Shown piece by piece: positions 9,101 through 11,680 of a stretch of DNA of 13,124 bases; within the stretch, counting starts at the first letter, position 1, and every line of letters starts with the position of its first letter. Made by a program: the position numbers and the translations under genes. The notes under the pieces were generated by a model. The model was not told the DNA's origin. It was given only the letters and a program-made list of their open reading frames with translations, and did not search any database. Origin of the DNA: Candidatus Parcubacteria bacterium (GTDB taxonomy: Bacteria; Patescibacteriota; Patescibacteriia; Patescibacteriales; UBA12075); assembly GCA_023139655.1 (NCBI GenBank), contig JAGLNE010000102.1, positions 1 through 13,124 on the forward strand, written 5' to 3'.

Positions 9101-9220
9101 TTTACTGGAGATGATAATGCAATGGAATATATTGACAGACCAACAGTTAATACCAGCGGCAACGGTTTTATCAGGCAGTATATTGATGAGCTGAATAAGT
9201 ATTTTAATGAACAGGAATAA
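128..9220 (+). CDS. Giant modular cysteine-rich exported protein (3030 aa)
   Basis: No named family is recognised. A basic n-region (KFKKK) and a hydrophobic stretch at residues 27-48 ending VLA|GN form a signal peptide or anchor, so the rest should lie outside the membrane. Residues 50-480 form an N-terminal domain with a short helical start (KQAVEQIDKAKKEAEAA) and the segment AYETATWVGSGGEGQKP near 100-120. C-x5-G-C-x2-aromatic/Leu motifs start at Cys 596, 636, 834, 896, 1107, 1312, 1370, 1409 and 1539. Four putative beta-sandwich modules lie near 656-800, 1126-1262, 1559-1676 and 1839-2000. A PKD-like segment spans about 2290-2414, followed by a Cys cluster (2458-2628) and an AT-rich C-terminal module (2630-3030). 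A hand count gives roughly 130 Cys, only three of them after residue 2628, which suggests a disulfide-bonded surface protein. I recall similar long proteins beside T4SS genes in Patescibacteria. A contact or adhesion role is inference. The ATG at 128 is chosen because the signal peptide follows it directly; no SD is visible. Confidence 0.9.
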   Translation: MKLPSPFKFKKKVVRIFNFFNKIVFNKYIGIALLVFVFSFSVASMVLAGNIFTEVKDSVVKQAVEQIDKAKKEAEAAKDKKQSLGSKLFQATLGQALNLIAYETATWVGSGGEGQKPQFLTEERGEYFKNMADNAAGSFIETLGQENGFLKLNLCKPDFSIKLKIGLGLVRQQRPTAPTCSFSKMKENWEKALDKDTFLNDFQDIFDPTSNDLGIALTLHTGVMQDMSLKSEEKKSEIESNEGWLDIRNVAGKLEGAPGWAKKKSEDVLDGPVSNIGKWTGAILVDAANIFLNQLAVTAIDTLMKKLAGDQATSEPYPGDWGGLLDYEAGPSQGGIAGAKDRFRELVKPRFNTRGDYNILTELSICPNPTKAGPTNCVLSDRFRQAIEARITLGQAIDDDYLNVNGIFGFTAGGMEPPYNEGYPYRSMIILRKFRILPVGWEIAAQFIRDNSNQANGTKNLGDMVACFAADDDYEGYYAGWCEGLVDPSWVLKAPQNYCKREGPGPEIISEAVTGSGVDSRLALGRNDTYCADEQACIKEDRDGACELFGYCTEERRTWDFGDGRCEPRYNTCQTFRSREGQTASYLENTLDYSICSLDNVGCEAYCQDYDNINNTFTCAVGTGNALFADSDIEECDSEAEGCHEFIRTKSGVGANLLINSSFEDIAFTDIVDDALPDTFDSWGMVGLAVSESYHGTIGLELQAGGFSTTVPVGASGFSLAGQIMTLSFYAKDCQAGDRLELDTSSTTLSATNDWQYYSVTHIYPPTTTGLDVDINIITNSCVIDAIKLEFGSTGSSYGDYRQAGLINQKLAPDYLGCSGANPGAECSQFVRECGPSEVGCELYASASDGLTVPAQVTTEDYCPAACVGYDEYLQTSTYFDSVATAEFIPDNARDCSAQAAGCDEFTNLDRIGEGAEAREYYSYLKQCVDPGDTWPASSCQGYYTWEGSADTGYQLRVFMLATDGGGAPYLTNNSGVYDGLTCDETTYDLETNPMCREFFTNTGARYYHFYPYTITCSSDCHPYRRSEQNTMADIGTAINACQIECGANANCLSLCNNSSCAAGASDNDRTCVLASGEAMFCKNGGFWRSDHQACLYMAVSDEGTRCGAGEVGCREYSGNMGNNMRVILRDNFEGSTQSWAGVGATAVSLSSNALMVGGESLAINGGSSQISKIVGTTVRQNKTYVLQFLAQAASNPVSLTADLGGISFVGSADLDVGLWDIYELNLPDLDTVIDDATVLQISGNGDFFIDDIRLVEIIDRYFVIKDSWHTPDVCYEDIVGNYRGTTFNLGCDIYSDRDSNIHYLHGFTRLCDESAVGCELMIDTYNYTDYIAAAWNDGGDGSCAGDGRDCIVVPADEYKFVVYDPDKLCNSADQGCQLLGSGKQYGDYITYSPVYLKNDPNDYDTILCEEAAKGCESWTAPDYTAYFKDPLGMSCEWREPQATTSVGSSWFKLPVKRCDDDDNGEIGVSPGPLATRVPLEPTVCQTDNDCNAGISCINDNNDYLCPMDTIKTIGYGGQGNRVSQPTMDADAYNWAGFCPASDSGCSEYIDPVSSFGTNVIFNADFTQDVDNNGPDGWSSAGEQVVNTESFTLYRLSGQNNSGTLTLSCANPIFVLNDMNVLAAVGNNLSLNLSNTDTVSRLIYVGDNMTCTIELSSLVGEVDLKEAVIDYQIRQKVDKEGCNGLVDFETGCVLFNERAHNGALLSGFVWDADLTIDDADGVSPRVGGTGENDANIILKVSPNRVCDKWLTCRSYIKDENGNNVCFDIGLCDSVDENGNCNNLLLADKENQTYTGSADAEAFNNLTGYAKVGHSQSSFKGDFYPLGAMKQEGVVARVPNGSFEIIGDNRYPLGWSSGAASSWNRNEFVVINNPVSAEKEGIDYPMVGSNFLKIGSSHSAISEKFDLASGIEYSLTANINTVNLSEGTAIIRLEYYDSEDDLISISGSILSQPGGEDWSFKKGSFTVPDETVQIRIILSAQNSALGRYYFDDINIGPVLKSQITDGDCLPDFGYCQSDNRCSTNNLIPCDPANDVFLHTPQTCRLYPQSDALSCDYIEDSGKRQKGWQGYCLEYDQYPGDENTCLMWYPVDKVIGSGIEEGGGYIYRSPLYYCVRWNTPSSICASTDCYCTRIARTVNSTGENKYWSGRVYEGSDYISPDGYDFLSDRNPFGAAVPPETSWSKLVNPYEWGSAIFWGSSGTRMGQPHTDNDVKRLFAKSYGVWDWSTTDTTYISMNNLYAWNPPDMICNGLSRPGFDPVSPGTTAIPGCDYCAIPPIIPRNSIKANNQAGGGIVLSVNGFVNLKFNSIIDSQQLPLIMYGVDWRDNEFTTVSGVEMRGRPSEDNPHSLFHLYNYWDLLAKRSVNQGVGANNVYCAQATQVPQNFDGNFATGVVCGSDACCAIKPRVRIQDNWGWCSRGYDSVGNYASPAAAGDCDQWEEFNGWVIITETKAGSAAAPACLPNCDCASAIYSGDTCDDGCGGTCNGTGAVCAETCATFGYVCGTQTICGCAENCGTCDAYANSYCSSDGMSCGCTADTCSTLGYNCDTWDNGCGGTTGDCGLCASLSTATTTLQCVAGTCTCIPTCSDCDLFGEGDPCGGDGCGGNCDLDGGPVCPGSGMACSNDYGGCCVFTIETTPYLFTYVKNQYLIENDVMNTFYQAGDMSIVDTENAYKNNDLGTKFSEKDYYQLTIKPEIINNEIKLRIKEIEPEESNIDKIQLIKVIHDKESTVFAETFSQMHNIVLIETSPISCIDESGFNCLDTIKQGDNKNIRKGAGDFIELVFESKDIKKDSYVYINSWRNEFVPKIINFPALEGEATGEKGCLNIEIYKNGNWEQVSRRFHPRAIRNTRTISSGVYWPLAGIEQSGKESLIKLKINWTGIHVVDKVSIVSGDEKPFSAENLELLSAEHSQGGDITENLLEKDYVYGHTVRGDSIDLVFDAGKLWPKENEKVDYFFVSEGFYHGLRAYLYPEVDTTDSYIDEINEYIKEYNDFTGDDNAMEYIDRPTVNTSGNGFIRQYIDELNKYFNEQE
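1913..4777 (+). repeat. Protein region bearing nine C-x5-G-C repeat motifs
   Basis: Within the giant protein, nine near-identical motifs share Cys, five residues, Gly-Cys, two residues and usually Phe, Tyr, Leu or Trp. Examples are CDSEAEGCHEF (636), CGPSEVGCELY (834), CSAQAAGCDEF (896), CGAGEVGCREY (1107), CDESAVGCELM (1312), CEEAAKGCESW (1409) and CPASDSGCSEY (1539). The DNA copies have diverged, so this is an old protein repeat and not a recent tandem duplication. Spacing is irregular because other domains are inserted between copies. The paired cysteines probably form a small disulfide-stabilised turn; metal binding is possible but less likely in an exported protein with so many Cys. Confidence 0.8.
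2093..6126 (+). other. Four interspersed putative carbohydrate-binding-like jelly-roll modules
   Basis: Four segments of about 120-165 residues share one pattern: an opening such as NLLINSSFE (656), LRDNFEGS (about 1129), VIFNADFT (about 1561) or VPNGSFEII (about 1837), then a Trp, a run of alternating hydrophobic strands, and in modules 1, 2 and 4 a closing I-D-x-I-K/R-L or F-D-D-I-x-I strand. This resembles the CBM4/9-type and related galactose-binding-like folds common in bacterial extracellular proteins. Module 1 closes with IDAIKLEFGSTGSSY, which is typical of such domains. Module 3 is the weakest match. Glycan binding is an inference from the fold; no ligand residues can be assigned by eye. 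Confidence 0.5.
6992..7369 (+). other. PKD-like segment within the giant protein
   Basis: Residues about 2289-2414 contain LKFNSIIDSQQLPL, then GVDWRDNE (Trp 2322), and later NPHSLFHLYNYWDLL. This matches the spacing of the W-x-D and H-x-Y signatures of PKD-type beta-sandwich domains. The segment ends CCAIKPRVRIQDNWGWC, a strand pair tied by several Cys. The canonical FGDG turn is replaced by WRDN, so the assignment is tentative. In similar proteins I recall, the conserved part appears to end soon after this point, which makes everything downstream a candidate added module. Confidence 0.45.
7499..8011 (+). other. Extremely Cys-rich cluster (about 33 Cys in 171 residues)
   Basis: Residues 2458-2628 hold roughly 33 cysteines by hand count, about one in five. 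Recurrent patterns are C-x3-CGG-x-C (CDDGCGGTC), LGYNCDTWDNGCGG, FGYVCGTQTICGC and CGTC. This repeat style is familiar from secreted proteins of myxobacteria and relatives, where units of the form GYxCG...CGGT...CGxC occur in series. It probably forms a rigid disulfide-rich stalk between the body of the protein and the C-terminal module. Base composition is still GC-rich here, unlike the sequence after it. Confidence 0.7.
8012..9217 (+). other. AT-rich C-terminal module with a probable internal duplication
   Basis: After the Cys cluster the coding sequence becomes clearly AT-richer and Lys/Ile/Asn-rich, and Cys almost vanishes. Two halves look related. The first has LRIKEIEPEESNIDKIQLI followed by GDFIELVF (residue 2775) and VYINSW. 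The second has LKINWTGIHVVDKVSIV followed by LSAEHSQGGDI (about 2904), GDSIDLVF (residue 2931) and YFFVSEGFYHG. The shared order of a D-K-hydrophobic strand, then G-D-x-I-D/E-LVF, then an aromatic strand suggests tandem beta-rich domains. I recall the LSAxHS...GD...G-Y pattern at the C-termini of some archaeal and bacterial exported proteins, without a firm family name. The last 40 residues are acidic and helical. Confidence 0.5.
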
Positions 9221-9229
9221 TAAAATTAA

Positions 9230-9259
9230 GTTAAGCTGGATTTTAAAACTCAGCTTAAC
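9230..9259 (+). terminator. Inverted repeat after the giant gene, possible weak terminator
   Basis: GTTAAGCTG at 9230-9238 and CAGCTTAAC at 9251-9259 form a perfect 9-bp stem around a 12-nt loop, ten bases past the stop codon. No run of T follows the stem, so efficient intrinsic termination is doubtful. It may instead protect the 3' end of the very long upstream mRNA or reduce read-through into the next gene. Confidence 0.35.
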
Positions 9260-9280
9260 AAGCTTAATCAAATAAAAAGA

Positions 9281-9922
9281 ATGCAAAAAAAATTGCGATT
9301 TATTATTATTGTTTTTCTGGGGCTAACAATAATAACCGCTTTGGCGTATTATGCTTATTCGTATAAGTGGCAAAACACCTGGCAGACTAAGTTCAGTGAG
9401 CAGGAATTGTCTTTTTCGTATTATTTTAAACCCGGGAAAGACAGCTATACCCTGCTGCTTGGCGATTTAAACGGGCTAAATCCTATGGCCAGCCAGGAAC
9501 TGCTTGCCTTAATAGATAAAAAACATTCCAAAGCGCCTGCGTACTTATTAATTCCATCAATTTTGCCAAAAAATTTGGAAAAGCTGCCTGACCAATTGCA
9601 GGAAGAGGATTTTTTCTATCAGGTAGCGAACGAGCAGGGAATAGTGCTGGTGGATAATTTTTGTACTAATGAATGGGAAAAGCTAAAGGAAAAGGAGATC
9701 TATGAAATAAGCGCCCTTAGCCCGGGGCCGTTTTGCGGCAGTGAGGCTGAAACTAATGATCTGAATTTTTTACTAAAAAGTTTTGCTGTAAAAAAGGTTT
9801 ATATTGTTTATGATACCGAAAGCTACAAAGAGTTTGTTGAAAATTTCACTATTTATTTAGAAGAAAATAGCATTGATTACGAGTTTGTTCAAAGCAAAGA
9901 TGTTATACCCCTTTGCTCTTAA
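9281..9922 (+). CDS. Membrane-anchored small protein of unknown function (213 aa)
   Basis: I do not recognise a family. Residues 6-26 form one hydrophobic segment after a KK-R start (N-in, C-out), so it is a single-pass anchor or uncleaved signal. The remaining 185 residues should be extracytoplasmic. They look like an alpha/beta fold, with strands YTLLLGDL (56-63), PAYLLIP (86-92), GIVLVDNF (120-127) and KKVYIVYD (171-178) separated by helices. Three Cys (128, 152, 212) lie in the exported part and could include one disulfide. The gene starts 60 bases after the giant gene ends and has only a weak purine-rich sequence (AAAAGA) before the ATG. Its position suggests an accessory of the giant protein, such as an assembly or anchoring factor, but no residue proves that. 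A thioredoxin-like role is not supported, because there is no CxxC. Confidence 0.75.
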   Translation: MQKKLRFIIIVFLGLTIITALAYYAYSYKWQNTWQTKFSEQELSFSYYFKPGKDSYTLLLGDLNGLNPMASQELLALIDKKHSKAPAYLLIPSILPKNLEKLPDQLQEEDFFYQVANEQGIVLVDNFCTNEWEKLKEKEIYEISALSPGPFCGSEAETNDLNFLLKSFAVKKVYIVYDTESYKEFVENFTIYLEENSIDYEFVQSKDVIPLCS

Positions 9923-10035
9923 TAACTCCGTTTTCCTTTTATCATAATTTTGATTTAATTTACTAAGGTTAAATTATGTTTCAAGATTAAGCTTCGGGGT
10001 ATTATACAAATTATTAAAACAAAGGAGTATAAAAT
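9923..10035 (+). promoter_or_regulatory. Leader and ribosome-binding site of the signal peptidase gene
   Basis: AAAGGAG at 10021-10027 lies eight bases before the ATG at 10036. It is the only strong Shine-Dalgarno sequence in the window, and it fixes this start. Upstream, TATTAT at 10000-10005 could be a -10 box, but the best -35 candidate (TTTCAA at 9979-9984) is poor. The 113-bp gap suggests that this gene can be transcribed separately from the giant gene. Confidence 0.5.
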
Positions 10036-10434
10036 ATGAGTTTGCTTAAAGCAATAAAACAAAAAGCAAAAAAAATTAAGATTGCTTTGTTTATTTTTAT
10101 AATATTTTTTGAATGTTTAGTAATTTTATTTTTTGCTGCCCCTTTAGTTTTGCGCACTCCGGTAGTATTCGCGCTTATTAAATCAGATTCTATGGTTCCG
10201 GTGCTTAAGGAAAGAAATATAGTTATTATCAGCGGGCATTATAATAGCGCGGAAGATCTAAAAAGTGAAATTATCGCGTTTTATGACCCGACAAAAGGTA
10301 AAATTATTATTCACCGCGTTATTGATATAGACAAAGGCAGGATCATTACAAAAGGCGACAATAACGATCAAGTTGATCTATTTTCACCAACAAAGGATCA
10401 TATTTTAGGCAAAGTGATTTTTAAGTTACTGTAG
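10036..10434 (+). CDS. Signal peptidase I, S26B (archaeal/ER/SipW-like) type
   Basis: A membrane serine peptidase that would cut signal peptides from exported proteins on the outer face of the membrane. Residues 16-45 are hydrophobic after a Lys-rich start. SDSMVPVL holds the nucleophile at Ser52 followed by Met53. IIHRVI places His93 where the Lys general base stands in bacterial LepB; this His is the hallmark of the S26B branch (archaeal, ER and SipW peptidases). GDNNDQVDLFSPTKDHILGKV (shown here only as GDNN at 107-110 and GKV near 125-127) matches the conserved C-terminal box. At 132 residues it is short: the protein stops right after the GKV box and lacks the C-terminal membrane helix seen in SipW. 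Lying between a giant exported protein and T4SS genes, it may be a dedicated processing enzyme, as TraF is in conjugation systems. That role is inferred. Confidence 0.88.
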   Translation: MSLLKAIKQKAKKIKIALFIFIIFFECLVILFFAAPLVLRTPVVFALIKSDSMVPVLKERNIVIISGHYNSAEDLKSEIIAFYDPTKGKIIIHRVIDIDKGRIITKGDNNDQVDLFSPTKDHILGKVIFKLL

Positions 10435-10453
10435 TGGTCGCAATTTGCGACCA
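10435..10453. promoter_or_regulatory. Operator-like palindrome 1 (GGTCGCAA class)
   Basis: TGGTCGCAATTTGCGACCA is a perfect dyad of two 9-bp arms around one central T. It begins on the base after the signal peptidase stop codon. With a one-base centre and no following T tract it is a poor RNA terminator, so a DNA site bound by a dimer is more likely. The same 19 bp recurs in inverted orientation inside the ORF6N gene at 10785-10803. Confidence 0.7.
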
Positions 10454-10454
10454 G

Positions 10455-10471
10455 TTAAGAAAAATGTGATA
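10455..10471. promoter_or_regulatory. Degenerate half-site of the TATCACA class
   Basis: AAAATGTGATA at 10461-10471 matches the right half of the palindrome at 10525-10541 exactly, while the left half has decayed. It sits two bases after palindrome 1. It may be a weak fifth binding site or a chance match. Confidence 0.35.
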
Positions 10472-10480
10472 TTTAATCCT

Positions 10481-10505
10481 TTAAGGTCGCAATTTGCGAC
10501 CTTAA
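10481..10505. promoter_or_regulatory. Operator-like palindrome 2 (longest, 12-bp arms)
   Basis: The core GGTCGCAATTTGCGACC at 10485-10501 is identical to the core of palindrome 1. Here the symmetry extends four bases further on each side (TTAA...TTAA), giving 12-bp arms around a central T. Its centre lies 49 bp from that of palindrome 1. It is probably the strongest operator of the set. No T run follows it. Confidence 0.72.
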
Positions 10506-10524
10506 GATAGGTAATTACAAATGG

Positions 10525-10541
10525 TATCACAAAATGTGATA
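10525..10541. promoter_or_regulatory. Operator-like palindrome 3 (TATCACA class)
   Basis: TATCACAAAATGTGATA has perfect 7-bp arms around AAA. It is the same length as the GGTC-class cores and matches GGTCACAATTTGTGACC (palindrome 4) at 12 of 17 positions, so it looks like a diverged member of the same family and not an unrelated hairpin. Confidence 0.6.
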
Positions 10542-10546
10542 GCAAG

Positions 10547-10565
10547 CGGTCACAATTTGTGACCG
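10547..10565. promoter_or_regulatory. Operator-like palindrome 4 (hybrid GGTCACAA class)
   Basis: CGGTCACAATTTGTGACCG has perfect 9-bp arms around a T. It carries the outer GGTC of palindromes 1 and 2 and the inner CACAA/TTGTG of palindrome 3, so it is intermediate between them. It ends 23 bases before the chosen ATG of the ORF6N gene, close enough for bound protein to block transcription or translation start. Confidence 0.65.
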
Positions 10566-10588
10566 GTTTAAAAAATTGGAATATTAAC

Positions 10589-11104
10589 ATGGCGAATATT
10601 ATTCCTTTAGAGAAAATTGAAAGCAAAATTTTGTTGATAAGTGAGCAAAAAGTTATGTTAGATTATGATTTAGCAAAACTTTACGGTGTATCTACTAAAA
10701 GGTTGAATGAACAGGTAAAGAGAAACATTAAGCGTTTTCCTGAGGATTTTATGTTTCGTTTAACAAAATATGAAACTGAATATGTGGTCGCAAATTGCGA
10801 CCACCTAAAAAATTTAAAGTATTCATATCAATTACCATGGGTTTTTACAGAGCAAGGAGTGGCCATGTTATCCAGTGTGTTAAATAGTAAAAAAGCCATA
10901 GAAGTTAACATTACAATAATGCGGACATTTGTTAAAATCAGAAGAATGTCGCAATCATATAAAGATTTAGCCAGGAAGATCGCGGAAATAGAGAAAAAAT
11001 ACAATAAAAAAATAATTAGAATATTTGAAGTATTGGATTATTTGATTGATGATAAAAAAGGTAAAGATAAAAAAGAGATTGGGTTTAAATGTAAACAAAA
11101 ATAA
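10589..11104 (+). CDS. ORF6N-domain (KilA-N/Bro-type) DNA-binding protein (171 aa)
   Basis: Residues 4-58 (IIPLEKIESKILLISEQKV, then DYDLAKLYGV, then RNIKRFPEDFMFRL) are the classic ORF6N domain, found in phage antirepressor-like and chromosomal KilA-N/Bro proteins. FTEQGVAMLSSVLNS at 87-100 and AIEVNI(T)IMR just after it are the second conserved block. Residues 124-152 form a charged coiled coil, and the tail with IGF is usual for the family. Such proteins are thought to act as DNA-binding regulators; direct targets are rarely known. The ATG at 10589 is preferred over an in-frame GTG at 10559, because MANIIPLEKIE matches the usual family start and the GTG lies inside palindrome 4. No good SD is present. 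The gene ends directly against the next ATG, so it is probably co-translated with the membrane protein downstream. Palindromes upstream and within it suggest self-regulation. Confidence 0.9.
   Translation: MANIIPLEKIESKILLISEQKVMLDYDLAKLYGVSTKRLNEQVKRNIKRFPEDFMFRLTKYETEYVVANCDHLKNLKYSYQLPWVFTEQGVAMLSSVLNSKKAIEVNITIMRTFVKIRRMSQSYKDLARKIAEIEKKYNKKIIRIFEVLDYLIDDKKGKDKKEIGFKCKQK
10785..10803. promoter_or_regulatory. Intragenic copy of operator-like palindrome 1
   Basis: TGGTCGCAAATTGCGACCA lies inside the ORF6N coding sequence and is the exact reverse complement of palindrome 1, 19 of 19 bases. It encodes most of the stretch VVANCDH (residues 66-72), between the DNA-binding domain and the FTEQG block. 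It could be an internal autoregulatory site. Alternatively the upstream palindromes may derive from this part of the gene. I recall V-A/T-N-C-D at this point in other ORF6N proteins. Confidence 0.7.
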
Positions 11105-11680
11105 ATGGCAAACCAAGAGGTAAAAAATGATACGATGCTTCGGGTGGATAATTTAATTCAATTGGCTGATTATCAAAACAAAAAAGAGCAGACTAAGGCA
11201 CGGCATTTTAATCAGATAAAACAGGTCGTATTTATGGAAGAGGAAAATTCTAGAGTATATTCAGGATTAGCAAAGAGAAGACAGAAAGAAGAAGCAATAG
11301 AGATGGAGTTATTAAAGGTTGACGAATTGAAAAATAAAATTAGGGATGCTAGGTTTGATGGTGGAGTTTTTTATGCCATTTTGTTATTATCAGTAGCTAA
11401 GGATTTAATTGATGTCCTTACTCTAGGTATTGCTGGTACCATTGCTAATTTTTTTATAGTTCCTTTATTATTTATTATTTCCTTGCTGCGTGGTACTCGA
11501 ATTAAAAGTAAGTTGATAAAAAGATTTATTATACCAATGGTTTTTGAAACTATTATTGGGTGGAATATAATTCCGTGGTACACCCTTACTACCTTAATTT
11601 TGAAATTAATGGCTGATTATAAAGTAAAAGAGCTAAGCGCTGAGCTGAGAAAAGTTCAAAAAAACCTGAAAAAAATATAA
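11105..11680 (+). CDS. Membrane protein of unknown function, probable T4SS-linked (191 aa)
   Basis: No family is recognised. Residues 1-85 are polar and highly charged with likely coiled-coil segments (KKEQTKARHFNQIKQ; EEAIEMELLKVDELKNKI). They should be cytoplasmic. Hydrophobic segments follow at about 87-108, 111-129 and 141-168, with the pattern DLIDVLTLGIAGTIANFF and IIPWYTLTTLILKL. The last 20 residues are again a charged helix. The start codon directly follows the ORF6N stop (TAAATG), and the stop overlaps the next ATG (TAATG), so translation of the three genes is probably coupled. From memory, small proteins with this soluble-then-three-helix layout accompany VirB6-like genes in Patescibacteria. 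A scaffold or inner-membrane accessory role in secretion is inferred from context only. Confidence 0.8.
   Translation: MANQEVKNDTMLRVDNLIQLADYQNKKEQTKARHFNQIKQVVFMEEENSRVYSGLAKRRQKEEAIEMELLKVDELKNKIRDARFDGGVFYAILLLSVAKDLIDVLTLGIAGTIANFFIVPLLFIISLLRGTRIKSKLIKRFIIPMVFETIIGWNIIPWYTLTTLILKLMADYKVKELSAELRKVQKNLKKI

Noticed and set aside
128..9220. Alternative genetic code (UGA as Gly or Trp)
   Set aside because: Long frames read cleanly with standard stops, Trp is encoded by TGG throughout, and no in-frame TGA is needed in any gene.
9230..9259. Hairpin considered as a strong rho-independent terminator
   Set aside because: The stem is only 9 bp, AT-rich, with a 12-nt loop and no following T run; kept only as a weak candidate.
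10435..10565. Palindrome cluster considered as a CRISPR array or intrinsic terminators
   Set aside because: Repeats are short dyads at 23-49 bp irregular spacing with differing sequence, and there are no T tracts after the stems, so neither description fits.
10559..10588. In-frame GTG that would extend the ORF6N protein by ten residues
   Set aside because: The GTG lies inside palindrome 4, lacks an SD, and the extra residues do not resemble the usual family N-terminus, which begins near MANIIPLEKIE.
10426..10626. 66-codon open frame on the minus strand across the palindromes
   Set aside because: It exists because the palindromes read open in both directions (VANCD and VTNCD appear on both strands). 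It has no start signal and overlaps two real genes.
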